Of a DNA stretch of 52,305 bases, positions 45,612 to 52,305 are shown one piece after another. Every line of letters starts with the position of its first letter. Within the stretch, counting starts at the first letter, position 1. The stretch comes from Lentimicrobiaceae bacterium (lineage in GTDB: Bacteria > Bacteroidota > Bacteroidia > Bacteroidales > P3). Position numbers and translations under genes: made by a program. The notes below the pieces were generated by a model. The model was not told where the DNA came from, made no database searches, and saw only the letters and a program-made list of their open reading frames with translations. Location of the stretch: contig JAFLTI010000012.1 of the NCBI GenBank assembly GCA_022510485.1, positions 1-52,305 of the forward strand, given 5' to 3'.

Positions 45612-46295
45612 CTAATTCAAGTTAAAGATAACGGGAATGGAGTAAAGTACCCGCACCGGACGACCGCGCTGCTTACCGGGATTCCATTTGGGCATCATCT
45701 TTACCACCCTCACGGCTTCCTCGTCGCAACCGCCTCCGATACCGCGCATTACCTTTACATCGGTAATGCTACCGTCTTTTTCAACCACAAAGTTGATATA
45801 GACACGCCCCTGAATACCGCTTTCCAAAGCCGCAATCGGGTAACGGATATTCTTACTCAGATATTCGTAAAGGGCTTGTGTACCGCCGGCAGGACCGGGC
45901 ATTTCTTCTACAATCTGAAAGATTTCTTCTTCGGGAACCACTTCTTCTTCTACCACCGGAGGAGCCACGTAATCTTCAACTACGGTGTTTTCATCAGATT
46001 CGGCATTGATTTCCACCTCGTTTTCGATTTCCACATCATCTTCCACAATCTCAATTTCTTGAGAGATTTGGGCAGGAGGAGGGGGAGGGGGAGGAGGCAG
46101 ATTCTGCTCGGTTTGGATAATTACTTCTTCTTCAGTATCCACCGCCGTTCTGGAGGCCACTTGAATCTGTTCCCGGTCGTAAGACTTCCACTCAAATGCC
46201 ACTAAAGTGATAGCGAGTGCCAGCACTAATCCGAAAGCGCCGAACATCCCTTTCTGGCTTTCAAGATCCGCTTTGGGAGATTTTTTAAGTTCCAT
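45612..46295 (-). CDS. tonB: TonB family energy transducer
   Basis: 227 residues. A short cytoplasmic end, one transmembrane helix (about 17-36), a proline run (eight Pro at 67-74) and a long Glu/Val-rich periplasmic spacer (about 76-130). The C-terminal TonB domain (about 140-227) reads LYEYLSKNIRYPIAALESGIQGRVYINFVVEKDGSITDVKVMRGIGGGCDEEAVRVV. It passes the inner-membrane proton-motive force to outer-membrane TonB-dependent (SusC-like) receptors. A -7-like TACATTTG lies at 46353-46346 upstream. The proline run is coded by a GA/G-rich tract open to slippage. Confidence 0.93.
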   Translation of the reverse strand: MELKKSPKADLESQKGMFGAFGLVLALAITLVAFEWKSYDREQIQVASRTAVDTEEEVIIQTEQNLPPPPPPPPAQISQEIEIVEDDVEIENEVEINAESDENTVVEDYVAPPVVEEEVVPEEEIFQIVEEMPGPAGGTQALYEYLSKNIRYPIAALESGIQGRVYINFVVEKDGSITDVKVMRGIGGGCDEEAVRVVKMMPKWNPGKQRGRPVRVLYSIPVIFNLN

Positions 46296-46384
46296 TGTTG
46301 AACGCTGTTAAGTTGGTATTAAACCGCCGTTTCAAAGAAACAGCGCAAATGTAAGAAAAATTTCGGGATTGGGAACACCGCCCT

Positions 46385-47383
46385 TTATTTCCCGAAGATA
46401 ACCGCCAGCAATACATCTCCAACCATTTTGAGCGTGGCGGGAGAAATATGTTCCAAATTATCTTGGAGCGTGTGCCACTGCGGAAAAAATCCGCTGGAAG
46501 TGCCGTTGTCGTGGTGCACGATGTCGATAGTGGGAATGTTGGCTATGTTGTTCACAAACAGGTGGTCGTCTATCAAAGCCCCCGTGCTGCGGTTCAAAAA
46601 GATATTGCCGTAGCCCATCAGGGCAGCCTTTTCCCATACTTTACGCATAATGTCGGGCGCGTAATACATAGAGGTTGCTTCCATAGTAAAACAAGGCTCT
46701 TGGGTTCCCACCATATCCAACAAGATGCCGAACAGGGGACGGTTCACGCCCGAAAAATTCTCGCTCCAATACTGAGCCCCCAAACACCAAGTGTATTCGT
46801 CGCCCGATACGTGGGGCACATGGCTGGGTCTGCCCGAATCCTCCAAGTCGAACAGCACTATATCCACGCCCATTTGAGGAGTGTCGGTCTGCAAAAGACG
46901 CGCTATTTCAAGCAATACCGCCGTGCCGCTCGCTCCGTCGTTGGCTCCGTCTATGGGATTCAGAACCATATTCGGGTCGGGATCATGGTCGGCATAAGGG
47001 CGAGAATCCCAATGCGCGCAGAGCAGAATACGGTTTGTCTTTTGAGGAAAAAAAGAAGCCGTGATATTGTAGCCTTTAAGCCGTGCCTTGTCCCAGCGCA
47101 GACTTTCAAATTCCTGCACCTCCACTTGGGCGCCGAAGCCCTCCAGTCGGGTACGCAACCAATCCGCGCATGCTTTCTGAGCCGCCGAATTGGGAATCCT
47201 CGGGCCAAAGTCCGTTTGCGCCTTTACAAAGGCAAACAGAGAATCGGTATGGCACACAGGGGTGTTTGCCGGCTGTGTCTTGGGTGTGTCTGAACTGGGG
47301 GCATTGTTTTGACGGCATCCGGCAAAAAGCCCTAAACACAGTACTATTGGCAAAATGCTCCAAATACGTTTCTTTAACCGCAT
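46385..47383 (-). CDS. M28-fold glutaminyl-peptide cyclotransferase-like lipoprotein
   Basis: 332 residues. The lipoprotein signal ends LFAGC with Cys23. The M28-like alpha/beta fold has CAHWDSRPYADHDPDP (122-137), GANDGASG with the likely Zn ligand Asp149, DLEDSG with Glu181, and WHTLQDN with His304. These match bacterial glutaminyl cyclases such as that of Porphyromonas more closely than aminopeptidases, because only three metal ligands fit. It would turn N-terminal Gln of exported proteins into pyroglutamate. Anchored to the envelope. Between tonB and pheS, probably followed by the tonB transcript separately. Confidence 0.8.
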   Translation of the reverse strand: MRLKKRIWSILPIVLCLGLFAGCRQNNAPSSDTPKTQPANTPVCHTDSLFAFVKAQTDFGPRIPNSAAQKACADWLRTRLEGFGAQVEVQEFESLRWDKARLKGYNITASFFPQKTNRILLCAHWDSRPYADHDPDPNMVLNPIDGANDGASGTAVLLEIARLLQTDTPQMGVDIVLFDLEDSGRPSHVPHVSGDEYTWCLGAQYWSENFSGVNRPLFGILLDMVGTQEPCFTMEATSMYYAPDIMRKVWEKAALMGYGNIFLNRSTGALIDDHLFVNNIANIPTIDIVHHDNGTSSGFFPQWHTLQDNLEHISPATLKMVGDVLLAVIFGK

Positions 47384-47398
47384 GATGCGCTTTCGATT

Positions 47399-48424
47399 TT
47401 AGAATTGAGCCAAAAACCGGCGGTCGTTTTCCGAAAAGAGCCGCAAATCGTTTACCCTATAAAGCAGGTTGGCAATACGTTCCACACCCATACCGAATGC
47501 GAAGCCGCTATACGTACCGGGGTCTATGCCGCAGTTTTCAAGCACGTTGGGATCCACCATACCGCAGCCCAGAATCTCCACCCAGCCCGTGCCTTTGCAC
47601 AGTTGGCAACCCTTGCCGCCGCAGATAGAGCAGGCTATATCCATCTCCGCCGAAGGTTCGGTAAAAGGAAAGTAAGAGGGGCGGAGCCGTATTTCGGTTT
47701 TGGAACCGAACATTTCTTTGGCAAAGTACAACAGCACCTCGCGCAAATCGGCATACGAAACTCCCTTGTCTACATACAGACCCTCCACCTGATGAAAAAA
47801 GCAGTGGGCGCGAGCCGAAACCGCCTCGTTGCGGTAAACCCTACCGGGGCAGAGCGTGCGGATAGGCAGCGGCTTTTGCTGCATGGTGCGTATCTGAACC
47901 GAAGACGTGTGGGTGCGCAATGCCACATCGTTCAAGCCGTTCTTTTCTACAAAAAACGTATCCTGCATATCGCGAGCAGGGTGTTCGGGTGCAAAGTTGA
48001 GGGCAGTAAACAGATGCCAGTCGTCTTCAATTTCGGGTCCGTCAGAAATGTCAAAGCCTATCTTGCCGAAAATACGGTAAATCTCCTCGCGTATAAGCGA
48101 GAGCGGATGCCGATGCCCCACCGAGTCTTCTACCGGGCGGCTCATATCAAAATCCGCCTGCCCGCTGTCGGAGTGGCGTGCGGCACCAAAATCTTCTTTC
48201 GCTTTCTGTATCTTTTCTTGAACGGCAGACTTTAACTCGTTGAGAGCCTGACCTATGCTCTTTTTCAGTTCGGGCTGAATCTTCTTGAACTCTTCAAAAA
48301 GATCGTTCATCTCGCCCTTCTTTCCCAAGATGCGGATACGGTATTTTTCGGATTCTTCGGCAGAAGCCAGATTGATTTTACGGGCTTCTTCCAACAAATT
48401 GTCTATTCTTTCCTTGAGGTTCAC
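47399..48424 (-). CDS. pheS: Phenylalanyl-tRNA synthetase alpha subunit
   Basis: 341 residues with a GTG start 7 bp after the cyclophilin stop. The N-terminal coiled coil (1-90) is followed by the class II catalytic core: SVGHRHPLSLIREEIYRIFGKIGFDI (motif region 1), RTHTSSVQIRTM, GRVYRNEAVSARAHCFFHQVEGL, FPFTEPSAEMDI and GFAFGMGVERIA. It works as an alpha2-beta2 tetramer with PheT, which is not in the window. A CxxC/CxxC cluster (CSICGGKGCQLC) lies in the loop before motif 3, as in many PheS. Confidence 0.97.
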   Translation of the reverse strand: MNLKERIDNLLEEARKINLASAEESEKYRIRILGKKGEMNDLFEEFKKIQPELKKSIGQALNELKSAVQEKIQKAKEDFGAARHSDSGQADFDMSRPVEDSVGHRHPLSLIREEIYRIFGKIGFDISDGPEIEDDWHLFTALNFAPEHPARDMQDTFFVEKNGLNDVALRTHTSSVQIRTMQQKPLPIRTLCPGRVYRNEAVSARAHCFFHQVEGLYVDKGVSYADLREVLLYFAKEMFGSKTEIRLRPSYFPFTEPSAEMDIACSICGGKGCQLCKGTGWVEILGCGMVDPNVLENCGIDPGTYSGFAFGMGVERIANLLYRVNDLRLFSENDRRFLAQF

Positions 48425-48431
48425 GGTGTCC

Positions 48432-49112
48432 TTATTTTAAGGTAACGGTCATGGGAATATCTTCAAGAGGGCGGTCGTTCCTGTCGGTGGCTTGGGTGGC
48501 GATGCGGTCTATAATTTCCAATCCCTCAATTACTTCGCCAAATACCGTGTATTCGCCATCCAAAAACGGCGTTCCTCCGACCGTAGTGTAAACCGCTTCG
48601 CTTTCAGGGCTTATCTTTACGCCCCTTTGGCGCAGCATGGCAATTTCTTCAGGCGTGTAGACCCGACCCTGCACCAAATAAAACTGAGATGCCGAAGATG
48701 CCTTGGTGGGGTTTACATTATCTCCCATGCGGGCAGCCGAAAGAGCCCCCTTTTTATGAATCAGTCCGGGCACGAACTCTGCCGGAACGGTATATCCCAA
48801 ATCGCCGGAACCCAACATCTGTCCCGGCTGGGCGTTCTTCGACTGCGGGTCGCCGCCTTGAATCATAAAATTCTTGATAACGCGGTGAAACAGCGTTCCG
48901 TCAAAAATCTGCGTCTTGACGAGTTTGATAAAATTGTCGCGGTGTTGCGGCGTTTCGTTGTAGAGTTTTACGGTTATATTGCCAAAAGGCGTATGGATTA
49001 CCGCAATCTGTTCGGTTTCGCCTGCGGGATAGGCGGAAGTTTGAGCTTGCATAAAGGTAAAGGTTAAAATAAAGGCTGCCGATAAAACGGCTGCCCGCAT
49101 TAAAGGTTTCAT
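48432..49112 (-). CDS. Exported cyclophilin-type peptidyl-prolyl isomerase
   Basis: 226 residues. The signal peptide ends FTFMQA before Gln24, so it is periplasmic. The cyclophilin core is clear: NITVKLYNETPQHRDNFIKL, FDGTLFHRVIKNFMIQGGDP, GALSAARMGDNVNPTKASSASQFYLV and TVFGEVIEGLEIIDRIA. A roughly 35-residue insert before the TVFGEV strand is usual in Bacteroidota. It speeds proline isomerisation in envelope proteins. A -7-like TATCTTTG at 49142-49135 lies 22 bp upstream. Upstream partner of pheS. Confidence 0.93.
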   Translation of the reverse strand: MKPLMRAAVLSAAFILTFTFMQAQTSAYPAGETEQIAVIHTPFGNITVKLYNETPQHRDNFIKLVKTQIFDGTLFHRVIKNFMIQGGDPQSKNAQPGQMLGSGDLGYTVPAEFVPGLIHKKGALSAARMGDNVNPTKASSASQFYLVQGRVYTPEEIAMLRQRGVKISPESEAVYTTVGGTPFLDGEYTVFGEVIEGLEIIDRIATQATDRNDRPLEDIPMTVTLK

Positions 49113-49175
49113 AATAGAGTTGATTTTGGTTCAACAAAGATAAAAAAGATAAAGAAACCGATAATCCCGGTTACG

Positions 49176-49907
49176 CTAAATAGGCGAAGCGATAGTTACA
49201 ACCGACACCTTGGTATCCGGAATCTTTAAGATTTGCCGGGCGCAGCTCTCCACTGTGGCACCGGTGGTAAAAACATCATCTACAATCAAAAAATGCTTGC
49301 CGATAAAACGACTTTCCTGCAAAGCCGCCTCCGAAAGGCAAAAAGACGTCTTTACATTTTCCCAACGCGCCGCCCTGTTCTTGCGCGTCTGGCTCTCCGA
49401 CTCGCTCCGTTTTTCAAGCAAATCCTTTTCGATTGTCGCCTCCGGAAAAAATTGGGCAAAGCCCTCGGTAATACACAAGCTTTGATTATAGCCCCTTTTC
49501 TTTTCCTTGCGCCTGTGCAAAGGAACCGGCACAATATAGTCGGGTGTCGGAAAACAGCCCGAATTACACATTCTTTCTCCGGCGATACGCCCCAAAAACA
49601 CTCCGATTTCAGGTCGACCCTTGTATTTGAGTTCATGCAGCAGATGCTGAACGATACCTTTTTTCTTAAAATCGAACACGGCGGCGGCAAAAAGCACCGG
49701 CACCCGTCCGGCAATATTGGCAAAGACAGGGTTTCCGCGCATACCCTCCTCACACCCTATATAAGGCAGCTGCTCCCTACAGTCGGCACACAGCAATTCT
49801 TCGTGTGCCATAAGTTCCCCGCCGCAGCCTATGCAGCATGCCGGATAGAAAAAATCGAGCAGACTTTTTAATAATGTCCGTATCAATGAACGCCCACTTG
49901 TTTGCAT
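49176..49907 (-). CDS. comF: ComF family phosphoribosyltransferase-like protein
   Basis: 243 residues. A four-Cys zinc ribbon at about 22-43 (CCIGCGGE...CADC) is followed by a type-I phosphoribosyltransferase domain with the PRPP loop FLIVDDVFTTGATVES (about 206-221). YIVPVPLHRRKEKKRGYNQ is the typical ComF block. ComF helps DNA uptake or recombination; the exact role in Bacteroidota is unclear. A TATTTTTG at 49920-49913 on the minus strand is 5 bp from the ATG, so the leader would be very short. Divergent from the coiled-coil gene. Confidence 0.93.
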   Translation of the reverse strand: MQTSGRSLIRTLLKSLLDFFYPACCIGCGGELMAHEELLCADCREQLPYIGCEEGMRGNPVFANIAGRVPVLFAAAVFDFKKKGIVQHLLHELKYKGRPEIGVFLGRIAGERMCNSGCFPTPDYIVPVPLHRRKEKKRGYNQSLCITEGFAQFFPEATIEKDLLEKRSESESQTRKNRAARWENVKTSFCLSEAALQESRFIGKHFLIVDDVFTTGATVESCARQILKIPDTKVSVVTIASPI

Positions 49908-49931
49908 GTTGGCAAAAATAGCCTAACTTTG
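49901..49931 (+). promoter_or_regulatory. Promoter of the coiled-coil/ROK/yraN run
   Basis: TTTG at 49901-49904, 19-bp spacer, TAACTTTG at 49924-49931: full consensus. Leaves a leader of roughly 50 bases before the ATG at 49991. The upstream part overlaps the start of comF on the other strand. Confidence 0.7.
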
Positions 49932-49990
49932 CTCATCTTTGTGTTAAAAAAAGTTAAAAACGCAAAGTTCACGTTAAAAACTACAAAAAG

Positions 49991-50884
49991 ATGGGATCCC
50001 TTCGCAAAACAAACCGAGTTCTTTACATTATTGTACTCTTGTTGGCGGCAGCCTTGGTGTATATGTTTATTCGCAGTCAAAAGGCAGTGAATGAACGCAA
50101 TGAAAGCTTTACCCGAGGGGTTGAACTCAAAGGAGAGTTAGACAAGGTGATGGATGAATACACCACCATCAAGATGGAAAATCAGGATCTGTCGGCGCAG
50201 ATGTCAGAAAAAGACAGCATCATTATGGCAAACCGCGCCGAAATAGAAAAACTTATCGCCACACAGGCAGACTACAACAAGATTCGCCGAAAACTCGAAC
50301 TCTTGCGCAAGATAACCCAAGATTACGTGGCACGCATTGACTCTTTGGTAGTGGTGAACCGCGAACTGGCTGAAGAAAACACCCAGCTGGCAGAAACGGT
50401 TACCCAAGTTAAGGCGCAAAACAACCGTCTCGAAGCCGACAAAGCCCAGCTGCAAGAAAAGATAACGGTGGCTTCGGCTCTCAAAGCCTACGATTTGCAA
50501 GCCACTACGGTGCGAATGCGAGCCGACGGCAAAGAAAAGCCCACCGACCGCGCAGCCCGCGTTACCCGCATCAATCTGCAATTTACCATTGGCGAAAACA
50601 AAGTGGTGGAACCGGGTCTAAAAACGGTTTACGCCCGTATTTCCCGTCCCGACGGCGAGGTAATGGCATTGGGTACCGAAGACAACTATTCCTTTGAATT
50701 AAACGGAAAGACCCTGCAATATACCCTTAAGCAAGAAATCGACTACCGCAACGAGGCAGTTCCTGTAAAGATGTTCTGGGACCGCAAGGATGTTTCCGCT
50801 CCGGCTATGGCAGGCACTTACGAAATAATGCTCTACGCCGAAGGTGTTGAAATAGGTCGCGGTTCGTTTATGATTCGCGAATAG
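49991..50884 (+). CDS. Membrane-anchored coiled-coil protein of unknown function
   Basis: 297 residues. One transmembrane helix (about 10-27, VLYIIVLLLAAALVYMFI) is followed by a long coiled coil (about 30-165) with steady heptads (EIEKLIATQADYNKIRRKLELLRKI). The C-terminal about 175-297 is a beta-rich domain ending RGSFMIRE. The topology suggests an inner-membrane protein with its body in the periplasm. I know it only as a conserved Bacteroidota protein without a named role. It is 4 bp before the ROK kinase, and shares its promoter. Confidence 0.85.
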   Translation: MGSLRKTNRVLYIIVLLLAAALVYMFIRSQKAVNERNESFTRGVELKGELDKVMDEYTTIKMENQDLSAQMSEKDSIIMANRAEIEKLIATQADYNKIRRKLELLRKITQDYVARIDSLVVVNRELAEENTQLAETVTQVKAQNNRLEADKAQLQEKITVASALKAYDLQATTVRMRADGKEKPTDRAARVTRINLQFTIGENKVVEPGLKTVYARISRPDGEVMALGTEDNYSFELNGKTLQYTLKQEIDYRNEAVPVKMFWDRKDVSAPAMAGTYEIMLYAEGVEIGRGSFMIRE

Positions 50885-50888
50885 TAAT

Positions 50889-51809
50889 ATGTTTTGCGGT
50901 GTAGATATAGGAGGAACCAATGCCAAGGTAGGCTTGGTGGATAAAAGCGGTTGTTTGGTAGACCACGACACGGTAAAGACCGCCTTGTATGAAACCCCCG
51001 CCGATTTGGTGCTTACCTTGGCATACACCATTCTACGCTTGGCAAAAGTAAATCGCGTCACGATAGAGGGCATAGGCGTTTGCTGTGCCAATGCCTGCGC
51101 CTTAGACGGCACGGTAGAGAACGCCGCCAATCTCAAGTTCAAGCAAAAGTTTTCGTTAACAGAGCTTTTTAGAACCTATTTTCCGGATACCCCCATAGCG
51201 GTAGACAACGATGCCAACGCCGCCACCTTGGGAGAGCAGCACTACGGCAAGGCAAAAGGCCTTGACGATTTTCTGTTCGTAACCTTAGGTACCGGCGTAG
51301 GTGGCGGCGTGGTCTGCAACAAAAAGTTGGTATATGGCTTTAACGCTATGGCAGGCGAGATAGGGCATATTATTGTGGAACCCCACGGACGCCCCTGCGG
51401 TTGCGGGCGCAAAGGCTGCATAGAACGCTATGTATCGGCACAAGGAGCGGTAGATACCTATTTTGAAATTTGCCGTGAGAATCATATAGAGCCAAAAACC
51501 GATCGTTACCGCGAACTGGCGGCGCTCGCCTTGGCGTCAGACCCTCAGGCACTGCAAACCTACGGACAAATGGGCTATCATCTCGGCAGATTCCTTGCCA
51601 ATTTAGCTTGCGTTACCGCCCCTACGCATATCTTTCTCTTTGGAGGCGTGGCACAAGTAGGCGATATTTTGTTGGAACCCACGCGCCGCGCGTTCAACGA
51701 AAATCTGCTTTTCTGCTATAAAGACAGCATAAAAATAGAATTGTCCGGACTTATGGATTCAAGCACGGATGCCGCTGTGTTAGGAGCCGCCGCCCTTTTA
51801 TTTCGATAA
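50889..51809 (+). CDS. ROK family sugar kinase (glucokinase-like)
   Basis: 306 residues. The ROK pattern is full: GVDIGGTNAKVGLVD (ATP site), DNDANAATLGE, TLGTGVGGGVV, GEIGHIIV and the zinc loop CGCGRKGCIERYVS. It phosphorylates a hexose, most likely glucose, in the cytoplasm; mannose, fructose or N-acetylated sugars cannot be excluded by sequence. No HTH domain, so not a ROK repressor. Starts 4 bp after the coiled-coil gene. Confidence 0.93.
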   Translation: MFCGVDIGGTNAKVGLVDKSGCLVDHDTVKTALYETPADLVLTLAYTILRLAKVNRVTIEGIGVCCANACALDGTVENAANLKFKQKFSLTELFRTYFPDTPIAVDNDANAATLGEQHYGKAKGLDDFLFVTLGTGVGGGVVCNKKLVYGFNAMAGEIGHIIVEPHGRPCGCGRKGCIERYVSAQGAVDTYFEICRENHIEPKTDRYRELAALALASDPQALQTYGQMGYHLGRFLANLACVTAPTHIFLFGGVAQVGDILLEPTRRAFNENLLFCYKDSIKIELSGLMDSSTDAAVLGAAALLFR

Positions 51810-51815
51810 ATCCTG

Positions 51816-51838
51816 ATTTTGGGGTTATATAAGAAAAC
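51816..51838 (+). repeat. 23-bp leader repeat, copy 1 (before yraN)
   Basis: A 23-bp sequence (ATTTTGGGGTTATATAAGAA plus AAC) that recurs exactly at 52253-52275, each time just before a start codon (5 and 10 bp). Copy 1 also forms an 8-bp hairpin, TTGGGGTT (51819-51826) with AACCCCAA (51836-51843), whose last base is the A of the yraN ATG. Confidence 0.9.
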
Positions 51839-51842
51839 CCCA

Positions 51843-52211
51843 ATGGAAACATCTTATCAAATAGGTATGGCAGGCGAAGTGCTTGCCGCCGCCTATCTCA
51901 AGTTAAAAGGTTACGAATTATTAACTTCCAATTACCGTTTCGCCCATCGCGAAATAGACCTTATTATGCGCAAAGACGGCGAAGTGGTGTTCGTTGAGGT
52001 AAAGACCCGTGCGCCCGACAGCCTTATTATGGCTCCGGGAGCGGTGGATAGGCGAAAGCAACAGTTTCTCTATTCGGTAGCTTCCAAATACATTCATCAG
52101 ACCCGTTGCACCGACAACGTGCGTTTCGACATCGTATGGGTTGAACGCCGAGGCAACATTTGTCGCGTTATAGAACATATAGAAAACGCCTTTTCCCCTT
52201 TCGGTGGATAA
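51843..52211 (+). CDS. yraN: YraN/UPF0102 family putative endonuclease-fold protein
   Basis: 122 residues from the ATG at 51843 (METSYQIGMAGEVLAAAYL); a TTG at 51819 lies in the leader repeat and is rejected. The restriction-endonuclease-like fold shows GEVLAAAYLKLKGYELL, NYRFAHREIDLIMRKDGEVVFVEVKTR (E-x-D...E-V-K) and the C-terminal VRFDIVWV. The family is widespread; catalytic residues are kept though its role is not known. Nine bp after the ROK stop lies the leader hairpin that may control its translation. Confidence 0.92.
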   Translation: METSYQIGMAGEVLAAAYLKLKGYELLTSNYRFAHREIDLIMRKDGEVVFVEVKTRAPDSLIMAPGAVDRRKQQFLYSVASKYIHQTRCTDNVRFDIVWVERRGNICRVIEHIENAFSPFGG

Positions 52212-52252
52212 TGGCAATCAAGATTTATTTGGCAAAACTTCGTTAAAATTCA

Positions 52253-52275
52253 ATTTTGGGGTTATATAAGAAAAC
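52253..52275 (+). repeat. 23-bp leader repeat, copy 2 (before last gene)
   Basis: Exact copy of 51816-51838. Here the sequence after it (AGAGATCAAA) cannot form the hairpin seen in copy 1. The ATG of the next gene is 10 bp on. Confidence 0.9.
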
Positions 52276-52285
52276 AGAGATCAAA

Positions 52286-52305
52286 ATGAAAAACGATGTT
52301 GTAAG
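52286..52305 (+). CDS. Start of an unidentified gene (partial)
   Basis: ATG at 52286 opens MKNDVV and runs off the end of the window. The start is supported only by the leader repeat just upstream and by spacing after yraN. Too short to identify. Confidence 0.35.

Overview
This window is a chromosomal stretch from a Bacteroidota bacterium, most likely order Bacteroidales. The evidence is type IX secretion genes (PorZ, a gliding/type-B sorting-domain protein and the tail of a second one), Bacteroidota-type promoters (TTG/TTTG, about 19-20 bp, TAnnTTTG), the 29-residue AURKAIP1/COX24-like protein, DUF4292 and DUF4369-thioredoxin proteins, and signal peptides that almost always leave a Gln at the new N-terminus. 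HydF, the [FeFe]-hydrogenase maturase, points to an anaerobic or fermentative life. No rRNA, tRNA, CRISPR array, transposase or integrase was seen.

Layout. 1-1194: the 3' end of a type-B sorting-domain gene, then one AT-rich gene of unknown function enclosed by a perfect 28-bp direct repeat. 1192-5828 (minus): an MBOAT acyltransferase / SGNH-like pair and an MltD-type lytic transglycosylase. 5842-6117: a hairpin-rich repeat carrying the mltD promoter. 6206-9246 (minus): a three-gene envelope operon (LPP20/LpoB-like protein, DUF4384 protein, caspase-fold lipoprotein). 9460-10332: a CPBP protease. 10412-13464 (plus): porZ-recO. 13486-22300 (minus): an eight-gene envelope operon (flippase, dut, nucleotidyltransferase, TPR, DUF4292 lipoprotein, EnvC-like, LOG, thioredoxin). 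22328-22770: a second, larger copy of the hairpin repeat with a 122-bp tandem array. 22833-26867: COX24-like, slyD-like, a membrane-anchored HTH protein, rlmN and hydF. 26864-38358 (minus): type-B surface protein, recG, uvrA, nucleoside kinase, murF. 38523-44739 (plus): valS, lptF/G-like, ligA. 44755-49907 (minus): NlpC/P60, tonB, glutaminyl cyclase-like, pheS, cyclophilin, comF. 49991-52305 (plus): coiled-coil protein, ROK kinase, yraN and the first codons of another gene.

How the genes fit together. Most of the window is core housekeeping (translation, DNA repair and replication, murein synthesis and remodelling) mixed with envelope biogenesis: O-acylation, LPS transport, TonB, T9SS and murein hydrolases. 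The glutaminyl cyclase candidate matches the Gln-start signal-peptide products seen across the window. The least explained parts are the 28-bp-flanked single-gene insertion, the caspase/DUF4384/LPP20 operon, the MBOAT-SGNH pair with changed active-site positions, and the dispersed hairpin element that supplies promoters to two unrelated operons.
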